Shown piece after piece: positions 21,278 to 33,664 of a stretch of 64,000 nucleotides of DNA. Location of the stretch: assembly GCF_000182925.2 (NCBI RefSeq), contig NC_026503.1, positions 3,038,001 through 3,102,000 on the forward strand. Reading direction: 5' to 3'. The first letter of the stretch is position 1, and each line of letters starts with the position of its first letter. Under the pieces are notes generated by a model that was not told the DNA's origin, made no database searches, and was given only the letters and a program-made list of their open reading frames with translations. The position numbers and the translations under genes were made by a program. The stretch comes from Neurospora crassa OR74A. Its lineage: Eukaryota; Ascomycota; Sordariomycetes; Sordariales; Sordariaceae.

Positions 21278-23725
21278 TTACTTACGGTTCTTTGGCCTGG
21301 CGAGCTGTTCCAACCTACTAAGACTGATCTTAGCTGCCGCCTTCTTGACCGGACTTCTGTGTGAGTCTTTCTCTTTGCTGGCAGTAGTTGCCGAAGCAGT
21401 GGCCGTCTTCCGGGCGCCAGCAGCAAGACTCTTCCTAGCGTCGAGATTCTTACGAGGGCTCACGGGTGCAATGCTCTTCCTGGAGCCGTTCGTCTTGACC
21501 GGCGCTGCAGCCGGCTTCTTGGCACCAGCGTTGGCCCCAACCAGTCTTGGGGCAAGAAGCGCGTCGCCTTCCGGTACCGGTTCCTGCTTTTGTCTCTTCG
21601 AAGCGCGCTCGGCCATCTCCAGTTCTTCTTCATCGGTGCTGACACGGTTGCGTTTCTTGGTGGCGAGACCGTGTGGCAGAGCGAGGTAGATGGGCGATGG
21701 GTCCGCTGGGGCCTCATTTTCCTTGTTGTGGGACAATACCACGGGTGACATCACCTCCTCTGGGTCGGGGAAGCTACCGGGCATGCTAGACTCGGTCACA
21801 GTCGGGAGGAGAGATGGGCGAACAGGGCGAACGGTCGATTGCCCCGGGGAGGCACCGAAAGATGGGCGGGGCACGCTGTCAAAGTTGAGGGTGCGTTCAC
21901 TGCGGAACGAGAAGGAGTCCGAAGCCGACGATGCCTCGACTGTTGTGGAGTCAGCCTTGAACTGCTTCACAGCAGAAGGCTCCTGAACCGAGCGGGCTTT
22001 GGCCTCCTCGGTAACATCGGGGTAGAGAAGGCCCCGGTCGAGTTGTTCCTCGCGCAGAATGGCGTCCAAAGAAGGGTAATAGACTTGGCCAGGTGCCTTG
22101 CGGGGCTGGGACTTGGAAAGAGCCTGCTTGACGGGAGAGGGGGATTTTAGCGCTTGAGCGACAGTGGCGCGCTGCGTCTCAGGAGTGAATGCCACGTGCT
22201 TGGCCAGGCTCCCGCCTGGTGTAGTCAGATGAGCGGAGGTAGCGGTCTCCTCTGTACGCGACGCAGTCGGGGTTTTGGACGTGGGTGTTTTGGAACCAAA
22301 AGAGGCGGGCAGAGGGATCTTTGTCATGGTGCTAGCCGTGATGCTCCGCAGAATCGACTTGGCGCTAGCAATTCGGCTCGTGGGAGTCTTGACATCAGCC
22401 CGGGGTGTCTGCTGGGGTGTCTGGGCTTCCTTTTCGTTGAGCGTCTCCATCTCCGTGTCGATTTGTTGCTTGATCTCCTTGCTGGCCTGCTTCTCAGCCT
22501 GCTTCTCCAAAGGCTTTTTGGGTTGGTGCTCGGATGGCTTCGCGGTATTCTTGACAGGTTCCTCCTTGAGGGTGGGAAGTTTGCTTGCAGTGGTAGGTCG
22601 AGGCAGCGCACTCTGGATCGATTTAGCGGGGGACTTGAACAGCGACTGTCGTACCGGGGTTCTTGCGCCTGTTGACCGGGCAAGCGAGGATCTTGTGGGG
22701 CTCATAATGGATTGGCGGACAGACTTGGGTCGAGGAATGGTCGAAGCAGTCGCAGTAGAAGCGGGCTTAGGCTTGGGAATGGAGCTGGCGGCATCGTGGA
22801 TGATGGCACGACCCTTGGAGACGTCGTCCTCCTTGTTTTGACGAAGACGCTTCGCGGGCGATCGGCCCTCCTCGTCCTCATCCTTGGCCTTGGCGGTAGA
22901 AGATGTCGGCGTGGGCTCCTTGGAGCGACGGCTTGGGTCGATGTCGTCGAGATTTGCCTTGGACTGAGATCGCTTGACGCCCTTCTTGAGAGGATCGGGA
23001 ACGCGGCCCTTTTGAGCCCGGAGGACGGAGGGGTGGTTCTCGATCGAGTCCATCTTCTTGAACTGAGCCATGTGAACTTCGCTGAAGCGACTTGCTTTGC
23101 CGGTAGCCTTTGCGATCTTGCGGTTGGCCTGTTCCTCCTTTTCCCTTTCGGCTTCGCGCTGGCGGATCTCGTCTTTGTACTTCTCGGCTTCCTTGCGGAT
23201 GTCCTCCATCATGCTCTGGGCTTGCGTACTGAGGGCTATGCCGGCTGCTGATTGGGCGACACGGCGGAAGGTGAAGTCGGACTGGGGGACCGAGATTTTT
23301 GTGGGAGTGGACTGGGCGATGGGGGGGAGGTCATCGTCACGGTTGGTGGTTGGCTTGATGTCAGTAAACCCCAAGCGCAAGCCAGACGAAGGGGCGTGAG
23401 CCATGGTCGGATGAACTTTGCTGGGATGCATCTCGGACATGGGCAACTTGACGGGCGATGACTTGCCCGGGGTCCTTGGGACGCGCATTGGTGACGAGGC
23501 TGCGGCGTGACTCTTGCGGCGTCGAGGCGCGGGGAGGGTTTCTGGCTCGGCGCTCTGGGTTTCGGAGACGGACTGAAGGGTAGACGTCGATCTGGATGAA
23601 GATTCTTTGACGGGAGACTCTGGCGCCTGGGATCGGAGCGGCAAGGTTAGCACACGCACGGAGGGTGTTGGCGACGGCGACGGCGACGGTGTTGGCAGAG
23701 GTGATGGTCGTAGTAGCGGCGGCAT
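21278..23725 (-). CDS. Basic Ser/Pro-rich fungal protein of unknown function
   Basis: A single open frame of 815 residues from the ATG at 23725 (MPPLLRPSPLPTPSP); an in-frame upstream extension to 23974 is probably leader. The protein is rich in Ser, Pro, Lys and Arg, with many SP/TP sites. A charged coiled-coil-like stretch (MMEDIRKEAEKYKDEIRQRE and on) lies near residues 200-240, followed by RFSEVHMAQFKKMDSIENHP, the only block that looks strongly conserved. Later repeated SP-Arg/Lys motifs (SIMSPTRSSLARS, ARTPVRQSLFKSPAKS) and a very basic C-terminus (SPVKKAAAKISLSRLEQL) suggest chromatin or microtubule binding controlled by cyclin-dependent phosphorylation. That role is inference from composition; no catalytic domain is visible. 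Confidence 0.8.
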   Translation of the reverse strand: MPPLLRPSPLPTPSPSPSPTPSVRVLTLPLRSQAPESPVKESSSRSTSTLQSVSETQSAEPETLPAPRRRKSHAAASSPMRVPRTPGKSSPVKLPMSEMHPSKVHPTMAHAPSSGLRLGFTDIKPTTNRDDDLPPIAQSTPTKISVPQSDFTFRRVAQSAAGIALSTQAQSMMEDIRKEAEKYKDEIRQREAEREKEEQANRKIAKATGKASRFSEVHMAQFKKMDSIENHPSVLRAQKGRVPDPLKKGVKRSQSKANLDDIDPSRRSKEPTPTSSTAKAKDEDEEGRSPAKRLRQNKEDDVSKGRAIIHDAASSIPKPKPASTATASTIPRPKSVRQSIMSPTRSSLARSTGARTPVRQSLFKSPAKSIQSALPRPTTASKLPTLKEEPVKNTAKPSEHQPKKPLEKQAEKQASKEIKQQIDTEMETLNEKEAQTPQQTPRADVKTPTSRIASAKSILRSITASTMTKIPLPASFGSKTPTSKTPTASRTEETATSAHLTTPGGSLAKHVAFTPETQRATVAQALKSPSPVKQALSKSQPRKAPGQVYYPSLDAILREEQLDRGLLYPDVTEEAKARSVQEPSAVKQFKADSTTVEASSASDSFSFRSERTLNFDSVPRPSFGASPGQSTVRPVRPSLLPTVTESSMPGSFPDPEEVMSPVVLSHNKENEAPADPSPIYLALPHGLATKKRNRVSTDEEELEMAERASKRQKQEPVPEGDALLAPRLVGANAGAKKPAAAPVKTNGSRKSIAPVSPRKNLDARKSLAAGARKTATASATTASKEKDSHRSPVKKAAAKISLSRLEQLARPKNRK

Positions 23726-26700
23726 GGTAGCGATACAACAAGTAGGGCAACATGGGCAAGACAAGTAGATAGTATCGCGCTGCTTGTTTGATGTTTGTTT
23801 ACGCGAACAATTGGAGGAGCACGTACCTGGGACAGGCTTGCTAATCGTGCAGAACGGCGCGTCATGGTCTGTAAAAGATGGTGGCAATGCTGGCCAATGC
23901 AGAGATTCGCGACGATTGTCGAAGTGCCCTGTTTCTTTTTTGGTGCGTGGTGTGATTTCGGTTGGAATGCGCAAGGCTTTGATGAGCGACGATGGGGGGA
24001 TGGAATATGCGAAGAAGGCTAAGAGAGATTGAGACGTGTAGGGGTGGAGATGATGTCAGTCGCCGATCAAAGAAGGGCGGGATGAACAGAGGAAGTCGAT
24101 GAAGTGGAGGAGGAGTCGAGGTTGGGCTGAGCGAGGCAAGCGAAAGCAGCAGCCCAGCGTGGTGCAGTGGGGTGGGTCGATTCCGTTTGTTGTTGTTGCT
24201 CGCTCGCAGTCTTGGGTTTGGGTTTGGGTTTGCGGGACTGGGGACGGATGCCGTCAGTGTAAACAAACCACTGCACCGTGGTTGCACAGTGAGAACCGGT
24301 CAAAACACTGTTTGTACTACTAGAGGTAACTGAAGTTCATCCAACGACGGACTGGAACGCAACTTCCATTTCGAATTCATCTCGAACGAACTGAAGCCCC
24401 GGGCCATTGCAGATGTACCTTCCTATCTTGGACACTTTTCACTTTGACTTGAGATTTCGCAAGATCACTGCAGTCTTTTCTCTTTCATCTGAGTCAGTCG
24501 TTCTTTCTCTCTTCAACCCGAACCTTGAGCTCTCGTCATTTGGTTTCATCCAGTCACCTCGCAAAGAATTTACAACCACCAAAGCGGTGGACCGGAACGA
24601 ATTCTGCGGTTCCATTCTCAGCCCATCTGATCAAAGGCAGTCACTTATCGACATCGTTTTCGCTGTCATCCGAATGTCGTAAACCTCGATTTCCCGCCAA
24701 AGAGGCACCGCCGTCATGGCCTAGCAACACATGGACACGAGTGATTACTGTCGCGACCGAATATGGGCATCAAAATAGCAGAGTTAAGAAAAGCATCCTT
24801 TCTTTCACTTGTTCGAACAGACACTTGGGACAGGTTTCATCTCCTCATGACCAGCAACGGAGCAGTATGGCCTTAAGAACCGGACACCACCACATCCAAA
24901 CTACTTCATATATCGAATTGATCTCCTCGAGAGACGGTCATAGGGCCCCGAGGTCGAAACTCGAACAAGACATGGTAGGATAGACAGTAAGTCGCCTGGC
25001 TCCATGACCAGCTTGCTCACAGCCTCTCGTCCACCCTTTACATTCAGCAGTTGGATCGATCTCCTGCCATTGTCAACAGCCCTTGGTGGAATGGGTTTTT
25101 TTTCCTTCCCCTTCCATCACTTTGGCTGACCTGCGAATACGTCTGGCGAGACCGTCTCCTGTGCCACACATGCACGTTCGGCAACCCTTCAACCTTTGCG
25201 CTACATACATCGCACACATGCAATGCCATGTCAGACTATATCTGGGGTTGTGGCATGCCTCATGGTCAAGACCAGTTCTTTCACTGACGGCTTTATGGTA
25301 AGAAGGGCCAGTATCTACATATTCACACATACATCTCCAGGCTTCTAGTCTACTCCGAAACCGCAATCAGCCAGCCATACACTCAAGCAACACCAACCCA
25401 GCTAGTGTGAATCACCGGCTTCCTTTAACTTGCACCACTTTTTGAACAAAATGTTCCATCACCTCACGACCTCAAGGCCTGCAGACGGTGGTCTCCGTCG
25501 CATCTCGCCCAATGTGCATGCTAGATGTCTGTGATCAGCACCAACCTTACAACCCGCGCCAGCGTCAGATACGCCACATACGTGCCAGCGCGGGTTACAC
25601 TGAAAGATCTCTCGGGTCGTGCGCTGTGTCAATGTTGGCAGTGCCGCAATTCCTCAGTGGTTCATCACACGCAGGATCGGTTGATGAAGATGATGAGTGA
25701 CGACACAGTCACTTCGCTGACGTTCTAGTCCTGCGCAAGTTTTACCCAAAGAAAAATCGACGATGTTGCGGCTAATCCTGCCCGGTTCTAATAATGCTAA
25801 AATAGTGTACAAGTGGAAAAACTCCAGGTGTCTAAAGTCTACCAAGCATCTGGACACTCCCAGATCACTTCAAGCTTCAAAGCGTGACAAAAGCGAGCCA
25901 TCACCCTTCTCTCAGACTCTGTCTTGTTCTGACATCCATCCCATCAAGCCGATTAATCGAGCCACCCAAGTACGCCATACACTTTGTCCATCATAACTCC
26001 TGTTCCGTCAAGTTTGGTACCGGAAAGTGCCATGACGTTTCCAAGTCCGACCAAAGGCGACTCTACAATCCAAGCGAGTTCGACACAATTGGTCGGACCT
26101 GATTCGCCCAGACCTGCCAACAGCACCAAGGCCGACACCGGGCAACAGTCACCGAGCCACCCTCCCAGAGTTCCACCCCTCCCACCATCACCAAACCACC
26201 ATCAGCTCCTCGGAGATGCAGAAGACAAACTTTGCAAGGGAAGCCGTGCTGATTCGCTGTCTACCCCGCTAGTCAAGTCCGTTCCGCCATTGGAATTGTT
26301 ATCGTCCTAAGTTGGTTCCAGGCATTGCACAGAACGCGGCAGGGTAATCCCCACGGGTACAACTTCCATGACAAGGACTTCCGCATGCAGTTCACTGCTT
26401 CACCCTTGACTAACCACTCGCCATGCTGTCTGACCAGCTTCACGATTTGATCTCTTCTGTCACAATACCTATAGTCCACTTTGCAGCTCTCTTTTGCCTC
26501 TGGCTGGCAACCTAGAAGCGTCTGAGGGTTCAGGTGGGAAGCGAAGCTCGCCAAAAGCGAGAAACCTGCATTGGCCAATGCCACCCCAAGCAGGGGCTTT
26601 AATTCCGAGTTGGTGAAGAGTCGTTGCTTTTTCTTCCCCTTTATGCTGTGCACTTTCGTGTTCCCCGCGGCGCCAGTCAGCCCCAACAACGCGGCTCATC

Positions 26701-29700
26701 CGGTCAATGGTAGGGTAACCAATCACACTCATCGATCCTTGGCATCACTCGTCTCCGTGTTTTCCACCACTTCTTGGTTCTATGCTTCAACAGCCACTGC
26801 ATTCTCTATGCACTCTTTTACTGGATTCAAACACATTGACTTGATAGTGTCACCTGGCCCGTCCGCACCCGTAGTGTACATGGCTCGGCACGTGCCCTCA
26901 GGACAGCAGCCGGGACGATACTAACCAAGTTCGCCAAGCAAAATGGGTGGTTGACGCCTGCTGCACAATCTTCAAATCGTAGAGCACTTACACGATGTTG
27001 TAGACAGGGGTCCTGGAGAGTGACCGGAGCAGCAGTTTGCAACAGCCAACTCGCTCAATGTCTGGCACTTTACAATTCCCATCAAACACACACAACAACA
27101 ACCACAAGGGACGAGAACCTTTTCTCGATTCTCCAAGACTAGCGAATTAGAGATCATTCCCCCTCACTACATATCACAATCCACAATGAAAGGATCAAGA
27201 TGTCAGGGCGGAGGTCGACCGTACATACCGTAGCGTGCCCGCTTGTTTGGTGGGCTCAGGTGACCATGGAAAATTTTGAGGGTATTGGTGGCTTGGCAAG
27301 GCGAGAGACGGCGTGGCTCCGCTACCGACCCGCAGCATGCCCCTCAAGGTCGGGGCGCCGATGATGCATGAAACCTGCAATACCACACCTCCTACCTTTG
27401 ATTCCCCTTCTAGCCGTCCCACCGCCGCTACGAGTGAGACCGATCTCGCTGACAGCTGTTGACAACTTGACGACCTCAGTCCAAAGGATTTGGCAACCTC
27501 CTCAGAAGGCCGAGTTACCTTTGTTCAGACGGACGTCATTATCTGCAGACTTTGGGAATACGAGCCAGGTGAGAGACAGTACCTCATCAATATTACATGG
27601 CTCTATAGCCCTCTTGGAGGAAAAAGGGAAAAAAAATTATACGGCTTTCAACGGCTTGAGATGCGTCATCGGATTGTGGCCAAGAATTTGTTCCAGAAGC
27701 GAGAACTCATCGACACACCAGACGCGATCGATCTCGCGGGTTCTGCTTCACACATCCGAACCATTGGAACCTTGCAGAAGACGAGTAGTCAAGAGTCCTA
27801 TGTACATGCCACAACCAATGTCAGATCTACCTGTGTAAGTTCCTCCATCATTCGAGGTGACGATGAAGGCTCATAGGACGGCAACCCACACTGAGTTCAA
27901 CTCATAGCTCAGTAGAAAGCTGGAACCTATAGGCATTGCCATTGCAAGTTGGCTCTGATGTTGGCCCCGGCGAACATGGCACTAACAGCATGTTCCTGAG
28001 ACAGCTCATGCGGCCTGTCACGGGGCCTGGTCTACCATTCCTCTATGCCAAAGCATTTTAAGACTCTTTGACAAACCATCATTGGGAGTAGAGACAGCCT
28101 GGATCCCCGTACGTAAAATTTCGAGATCTAACAGCGAAACCTGGCCAGCCCTATCGGCATTCCTGTAGCAAAAGAAACCAAACCTGCTGGTATGTAATGT
28201 CAAGGAGCCATCGAGGTACACGGTAGTTGGAGACGGACACAACGGAAGACAGGGAGCCAGCCGGTCGGCCCAAGCCCATGTAGGCAAATGGAATCGGCTG
28301 ATGGTGCAGGTGCTGCAGAAAGACTTCCCAAAGCGGTATCGGGAATTCCCACTTTGCAACACAACAGGCACCATTGGCTCCAGACGAAGTCGTCCGCCAG
28401 ATGCCACTGTGGGGAGCGGGTTGGCAGCCAAGCAGAATCCGTCGATGTTGGACACAGGAGGAACCAGGACAAACGCTGAGGGCCGCGGGGTCCAGGTACG
28501 GTAGCCACTACGGAACATAGCCGTACCCAGAGAGGAGCCGGTGTTGATGTTTCGAACTTTCGTCTGGGGAAGCCTGCAACGTGGAAGATTGCGTTCGGGG
28601 GCTGGGGGTGGAACGGGGCGTCAACGTTGGTCGTCCAGAAGTCGATGGAGCCATAGGGTTTTCGGCCTAGTGTCGTCAAGGGTGACCATCTGTGCCATCC
28701 AACGAAACGGGCGCAGGTGACCCATTTCGGTCCCAGGAAGAGCTGGAAGGAGGTCCTGTGTTGTGTTGGGGGAGGGGGAGAGACACTGGATATTTGTCTT
28801 TGGCCAGACTCGCCAAACCACAAACTCGAGCTGCCTGGCGGGGCTCCCTTCCTCCAGTCTTTTCTTTTTTTTTTCTCGAGTGACAAGGGAAGCTCGTGGG
28901 ACAAGCTAAACAAGCCAGGCCAGCCTAGTCTTCGTAGTGTAGCGGCGGTATGCGGGCCATTGGGGTAGGTATGACCTCCGGGGCCCTGTGGACGACATCC
29001 AGTGAGGATCCAGCGAGCATCCAGTGGACATGGGCGGGGGCTTGCGGACCCTCCACCCACTCCAGGGGGATTAACATTACATAAAACCCTCCCATTCTTC
29101 TCTTTTCTTTACACATGCGCAACCTGTCATCGACCTCCAGCTTATCTCGGGCCCTCCAAAAAACCGTCTTCAAGTCGAGCCTTGACACACGGAATCCGGG
29201 GAAACGCGGGCCTGTGTTGATTTTCCAACCCCCTTTTTCCGTACAGACGCTCGCTCTCTGCCTGGCCTTGCCTTATCGCCGGTTCCAGAAACTCGGATCC
29301 TACCCCCATTCCCCAGATTTCAGATTCGAGATTACGCACTGATTGGCGCCATCATCCCTGGTTCCCGAAGCTGTTCCTGAGCCAGTCCATCTTGTTCGGA
29401 GAATTTTAGCACGAGGGAACTTTGTGAGAGAGAGGAGGAACCGAGACCTGGGGCGTGTCTTGCCATCCCATATCGAAAACTCATTCGCTGTCCCCGCCCA
29501 AGCTTTTTCCGAGTGCCGTGGTGCAGCACACGTTGGCACTCAACCCGCATTAGGTTCTTCCCCGAATCCGCTCCTGGGCAGGCCCCGCATCAACAAAGGC
29601 TCACCACTACCAACCACTACCGGAAACCCCCCCCCCTGCCGAGCCCTCTACACTACCTACCTACATACGACGGCGTACCTTGCACAAGAGTCACAGTCAC

Positions 29701-29788
29701 AGACGCTCAACACGCACACTCTCACTGGCAGAACAAACAACGTCTGCCAGTGCAACTAATTCTGTACAATCAGGGAAGGAAGAAGGAC
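23726..29788. other. Six-kilobase stretch without a confident gene
   Basis: It begins with the leader of the 21278-23725 gene (a TTTGGG run at 24212-24232 is a short simple repeat, not TTAGGG telomere sequence) and ends with the long bZIP leader. Two frames look somewhat protein-like but could not be assembled into a gene: 26273-26689 (-), with KPLLGVALANAGFSLLASFA, and 25984-26310 (+), Pro/Ser-rich. The 286-codon minus-strand frame at 28200-29060 is Trp/Pro/Cys-rich without family features and was not accepted. Confidence 0.4.
29115..29342 (+). promoter_or_regulatory. Possible 75-codon upstream ORF in the bZIP leader
   Basis: An ATG at 29115 opens a 75-codon frame that ends 446 bases before the bZIP start codon. 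If transcription begins upstream of 29115, this would be the main uORF of the message. The transcript start is unknown, so its presence in the mRNA is uncertain. Confidence 0.25.
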
Positions 29789-31400
29789 ATGGCAGACAAG
29801 ATGTCTATCGATAAGCACGATCCCACCAAAGACGATAGTGAAGACTCGCAGATGGAGTCTAGTCCCGAGAGAGAAAGAGAGGGAGAGGCACCTGGTGGTG
29901 AGGCCAATGGCCCAAATACAGGTACCTCGACGAAAACCGCTGCTCCCCAAGAAAACCAACAGCCCAAGCGCAAAGGCGGCCGCAAGCCGGTAAGATCTTG
30001 ACTTCTTTCTTTTCTTGTTTTGGTCTTTTTTTTTCAATTTCTTATTTTATTTTGGTTTGATTTTCTTTTTTTTATATTCTTCTTGCAGACACAACTAGTG
30101 ATAAATAACATCCTAACATATGTATAGATCTATGCCACGTCCGAGGAACGGAAGCAGAGGAACCGTCAGGCTCAAGCTGCATTCCGTGAGCGCAGGACTG
30201 AGTACATCAAGCAGCTTGAAGATGCTATCCGCACCCACGAGCAAAACCTTGCCAATCTGCAGGCTGCTCACCGACATGCCGCTGACGAATGCCTGATGCT
30301 TCGTTACAAGAATTCGCTTTTGGAGCGCATCCTCCTTGAGAAAGGTACCTTTGTCTACGACCTTCCCATGTTCGGGTTGTTTGTTTACACCCCTTTTTGG
30401 GGGGGCCTTCCTCACCAATATTGATTGATTTGCTAACTCTACCTACCCTCCTTTTCAGGCATCGATGTTCAAGCCGAGCTCCAAGCCAAGACGGGCAGTC
30501 CAAATCTTGGACCTACTCATATGCCCCAAAACTTGGTACAGCAGCCGCCGATTCAGCGGGCTCTCCTGAATAGACACCATGCCCGCAGATCGCAGTCGAG
30601 CATCGCTCCTAAACTCGAACCCGGGATTCCTATCTCTCCCCTGCCACCTCCGGTTCATTCTCACGCGTCAGCTCTATCGCCCAAGAGTCGGCCAACACCA
30701 CTATCGCATTCGGCCTCACCATCAACGACAGCAACCTTTGGTTCCCATAGCGGCGCATCACCGGTCACTTCCGACGGCATGATTCCCCCGATTCGCCCGC
30801 ATCTCCCACCCGCTTCAGCATTAAAGATCCACCCGCCTTCGCAATTGGGTAACGGAGTGCCCGGTCTAGCTCAGCAACAACGCCAGATGCAGATGCCTGG
30901 CCTTCAGCAAGGACAGAACCACATGAGGAACAGCGTTGGCGGAAACACGAATTCGTTCTACCCCACGCCTTCCTTCCAGAATCATATTGAGCAACTCGGC
31001 AAGCTGACCCGTTTTTCTTTTTCTTCCTTCCCCTTTTCCCCTCTAATAAATATTTGTCACCTTAGGCTCATTCCGTAATTCAGAACAGGAGTACGACGCC
31101 GCAGCCGAGATGATGGACGACCCCGGCGAGACCCCCGATACTCCAAGCGGACCTGGCCCCTATCCCGGCCAAGCATACGGCGGCGACCCCCAAGCAATGT
31201 CACTTTCGTCCCCTGTCACCTCCGGTCCTCAAGGAAACCAGCAGTCACCGATCGAAAACGGCTCTCATCAACAGCATCCTGCGTACCCGCCAATGGCCCA
31301 GCTTCTCGATCACCAATACGACTTTGGCGATCCTTTCGGTTTGAGTGCTAGCATGGCTTTTCCGACACAGTTCTCGTTCGACACCAGCAACATGCGGTAG
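29789..31400 (+). CDS. bZIP transcription factor (Yap/AP-1-like basic region)
   Basis: A nuclear DNA-binding regulator of about 424 residues. Exons are 29789-29989, 30128-30344, 30459-30998 and 31084-31400, the last junction being uncertain. After an acidic N-terminus the basic region KRKGGRKP|IYATSEERKQ is joined by the first splice and continues NRQAQAAFRERR, which fits the NxxAQxxFR signature of fungal Yap/Pap1-type factors. A leucine zipper follows (YIKQLEDAIRTHEQNLANLQ and on). The C-terminal half is Pro/Gln/Ser-rich with an acidic patch (MMDDPGETPDTPS). No Yap-type Cys-rich domains are visible, so oxidative-stress sensing is not supported. The third intron needs a GC donor (30999) with acceptor at 31083; alternatives, including a weak GT donor at 31011, also keep the frame. 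The exact ortholog among fungal bZIPs was not assigned. Confidence 0.88.
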
Positions 31401-33106
31401 AAGAGACGGAGAGAAAGGAGGATAATGGCATGGCTTAGGGAGAGGAGGTATCGCGGGATGTTATGGGTTTCACCGTTACCCGATTCGACAGACATCTGTT
31501 TAAAATTCGACATACTGAAAAATTTCACAAACCGGCACATCACACATAGCCGGGTCAGCAACTGCACAGCAATCGAGAAAGGAGGTTATATAAAAAATAG
31601 GTGGGCACGATGGCCGCTTCGGACGAATGACGACAACGCGAGAAGACACAACAACAACAAAAGTACGACCGGAAAAGTTAATGTTTTTAAAAGATACCCG
31701 TGAAGCAGTGAGCACTGGGTATAATTCACAATCAGCGGGTTTTGCCCTCTTTTTATGGGAGAGACAAACCCGTCTCCCCACTCTTTTGTTCCCTCTTTTG
31801 GATATTTTTTGAGATTTTGTTTGTGTTGGTCACTGGCTTTTGGTGATGCCAGCATGTTTTGATACCTTGTATGCGTCTGCTTTCACTGTAACTGTACCAC
31901 AAAACAAAAATGGTGTTCAAAATCGGATACTTTGATTCATATCACAGAAGGAAAAAGGAGTTTTCTCAATCTCATCAAAAAGCATGGTGTTTGGACCCGG
32001 TGTTTGATATGTTCAACTGTCAATTTCTGTCTGGGCTATCAGCGATTGAGGTTGGAAAATAGGAGGTCAGCGCAGCATGACAATCAACTTGTCATCACGA
32101 TGAGAATCTACGGAATTGTTGACCAACGAAAAACGCGGGGGGAATACCACGAGACCGTTGAGGCTACGGCAGATGACAAGCCTCGCCATGGGGAGCAGGA
32201 CATGTTGTTTACATTACCTTGAACCGTCTACCTGATGTAAATAGCCAGATCAACGTCACCTACCATCAGACAGGATCATCAGGAAATACTACTAAACAAA
32301 AGTTACATCGAAGTCCAAAAGACAAACAAGCTCAATTCTTTACAGGACCGCGCCGAACGATTTGCGTGACAAATTTACCTAACCCGCAAGGCCGTAGCCA
32401 GGGGCAGCGGAGACGCGTGACCGACGGCTTTGTCATCGGAAGAACGCTCCACATCCAACTCCGCCTCTAGATACGGGCCGGTACTCCATTTGCATGGTGT
32501 AAACGGACCGGTAACGGTCAGTACTAGTGTAGTGTACGTAGTGTAAACCCGACACGACGACACATGGCGCAGATCGACAACAGCTAGGCACTGCAGATAG
32601 CGATGATGGGTTGGGATGGTGAGCGAAGACCGCGTGAGAAAAGATCAAGAAAAGGGCCAAGCGGCTTGGCGGTGAATCTAGATCTAGTTCTTCTGTCGTG
32701 CCTGGCGATGTTATCTTTTGGGGTTGCTTTGGGATGAGTCAAAATAAAAAGGATGGAATTTGTGGTTCCCCTGCAATGGACTTGGAAGTTGAGAACTTGA
32801 AGTTTGAGGAAATTGAATTGGGCCGCCTTTCTGTTGTGCGTGATGCCCTGGACTTGGAGTCAGTCGATTGATTTGTGCTTGGCTTTTACCTTGGTATTCA
32901 CCTCCAGGTACTGTGACTACCGCAGTACGCATGATGGTTGATAAAAATTAGAGAAAAGAATCCCCCCTTTTTACGATCGAAGGTTTCCCGCATTCTTCGC
33001 GGTATTATTCAACTCTCACTTTTCACTTTTTCCCACACCAGTCCCTCCCCCAACTCCATCTCACTCACAAAGCTCATCATCTCCGCAGCGAAGTCGGTCC
33101 CTCAGG

Positions 33107-33148
<42 letters not shown>
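33107..33148 (+). repeat. Poly(A) tract of about 42 bases
   Basis: An uninterrupted A run, followed 152 bases later by a second run of about 24 A (33301-33324). Both are on the plus strand in non-coding DNA. Confidence 0.9.
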
Positions 33149-33150
<2 letters not shown>

Positions 33151-33300
33151 CCGAAAAAAAGGAAGGAAAAAGAGAGAGATCGGTAGAGAAAGTCAGGGAA
33201 GCCTCGTCCGGGAATAAAGCCGGCTATAGTGCTAGATTTAGTGTGAGAACTTAACTTTCCCGCGGACCGCAGCCAGGAGATGGAAAATGTTACTGAGAAC

Positions 33301-33324
33301 AAAAAAAAAAAAAAAAAAAAAAAA
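33301..33324 (+). repeat. Poly(A) tract of about 24 bases
   Basis: The second of two nearby A runs. No reverse-transcriptase coding or clear target-site duplication was seen around either. Confidence 0.9.
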
Positions 33325-33605
33325 CACTAACACGGTGTGGAGAAACACCGCTTACTTCTAAGGACTGAGGTACTATGCAGTATGTAGCCTTCCATGTTCG
33401 GTGATAACAACCGAAGAACGGTATGTACTGCACCTACACTAGGTAGGGATCCGCTATCCTAATGTAGTCCGCAAGATCTTCAGGTTCTTGTCGTCCCTCT
33501 CATCTACAATCTCTCCACCGAACTTTTCCTTCTCCACTGTTTGGGGAGCCCGCTGAGCCCGCAAAGCCAGTAGTGCCCGCCAAAAACTTTTTGCGGCATG
33601 TGGAC

Positions 33606-33664
33606 ACTGACTGACTGACTGACTGACTGACTGACTGACTGGCGGAGGAGGAGGAGGAGGAGGA
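33606..33664. repeat. (GACT)n followed by (GGA)n microsatellite
   Basis: About nine CTGA/GACT tetranucleotide units (33606-33641) run directly into a GGA triplet run (33643-33664). It is non-coding and likely polymorphic. Confidence 0.9.

Noticed and set aside
24205-24235. TTTGGG-type run resembling telomere repeat
   Set aside because: The unit is not TTAGGG, the run is only about three to four units and the flanks are ordinary genic DNA.
28200-29060. 286-codon open frame on the minus strand
   Set aside because: The composition is rich in Trp, Pro, Cys and Gly with no motif, and it lies in the GC-rich leader of the bZIP gene; it looks like a chance frame.
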